This document shows positions 63,976 to 64,000 of a stretch of DNA of 64,000 nt, one piece after another. The DNA is from Enterococcus sp. ZJ1622 (GTDB lineage: Bacteria; Bacillota; Bacilli; Lactobacillales; Enterococcaceae): assembly GCF_011038845.1 (NCBI RefSeq), contig NZ_JAAKDW010000005.1, forward strand, positions 176,076-240,075. The letters are read 5' to 3'. Numbering within the stretch: the stretch's first letter is position 1; each line of letters begins with the position of its first letter. The notes beneath the pieces are model-generated. The model was not told the DNA's origin. It searched no databases and saw only the letters and a program-made list of their open reading frames with translations. The position numbers and the translations under genes were made by a program.

Positions 63976-64000
63976 TTAAGGTGCACTTCTTAGTTCAAAG
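63976..64000 (-). CDS. 3' end of a gene with WxL-like C-terminus (partial)
   Basis: The last eight codons before the window edge read FELRSAP and a TAA stop at 63976-63978. The other WxL proteins here end in W-x-L-x-x-A-P-type sequences (LVWTLSDAPA, LEWTIVTAP). The fit, with Phe at the Trp position, and the downstream small LPXTG gene suggest a WxL protein, but eight residues cannot prove it. Confidence 0.4.

Overview
The window reads as chromosomal DNA of a low-GC Gram-positive bacterium of the Lactobacillales, most probably Enterococcus close to E. faecium. Evidence: three sets of WxL-domain/DUF916/small sortase-anchored surface proteins, an AlsS-AlsD acetoin branch, a cellobiose-type PTS, Mga-, AgrA/AgrC- and LCP-type proteins, strong AGGAGG ribosome sites, and frequent TTG/GTG starts. 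Almost everything is on the minus strand. The plus-strand genes are a LacI regulator (11.6 kb), an AraC regulator (36.5 kb), a LytTR response regulator (37.8 kb) and one small membrane protein (49.9 kb). The species call is an inference; no rRNA or tRNA gene was seen.

Layout. 0-4.1 kb: a truncated membrane protein, a small KOW-like protein behind AATGATAA repeats, free methionine-R-sulfoxide reductase, and alsS-alsD. 4.2-14.4 kb: a uronate/glycosaminoglycan-type oligosaccharide locus. It has a binding-protein ABC importer without its own ATPase, a GH88 unsaturated glucuronyl hydrolase, a DUF2264 protein, a DUF624 protein, a small lipoprotein, a LacI regulator and a separately promoted heparinase II/III-family lyase. 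A 14-bp-arm palindrome upstream of the lyase shares its half-site with the LacI intergenic region. 14.5-19.1 kb: a cell-envelope operon (LCP protein, DUF1361 membrane protein, OmpR/HK two-component system and accessory proteins) behind a perfect palindrome. 19.2-25.3 kb: polysaccharide deacetylase, GNAT acetyltransferase, and a phosphonate-type ABC importer linked to a PHP-domain hydrolase, with a Pho-box-like direct repeat upstream. 25.5-27.5 kb: a lipase with a helical C-terminus preceded by a membrane-anchored small protein, a possible type VII toxin/immunity pair. 27.7-37.7 kb: a six-gene beta-glucoside operon (GH3, PTS IIC, ROK kinase, GH1, esterase, DUF4091) with a divergent AraC regulator.

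37.7-44.5 kb: a LytTR/GHKL two-component pair, convergent, next to the first WxL operon. 44.6-50.1 kb: a LysR regulator, a TcyP-type cystine carrier with a CoA-disulfide-reductase-like flavoprotein, signal peptidase I, an AdhR-like MerR regulator and a small membrane protein. 50.2-56.1 kb: a second WxL operon with an Mga-like regulator upstream. 56.4-63.5 kb: a CPBP protease, then a more AT-rich accessory stretch. That stretch holds a transposon-end-like inverted repeat, a large polytopic membrane protein, a secreted parallel beta-helix protein and about 1.5 kb without a convincing gene. The last kilobase begins a third WxL-type cluster that runs out of the window.

The genes together suggest a commensal equipped to import and digest host or plant glycans under catabolite control (several cre-like sites), to decorate its wall with WxL proteins, and to deploy a possible lipase toxin.
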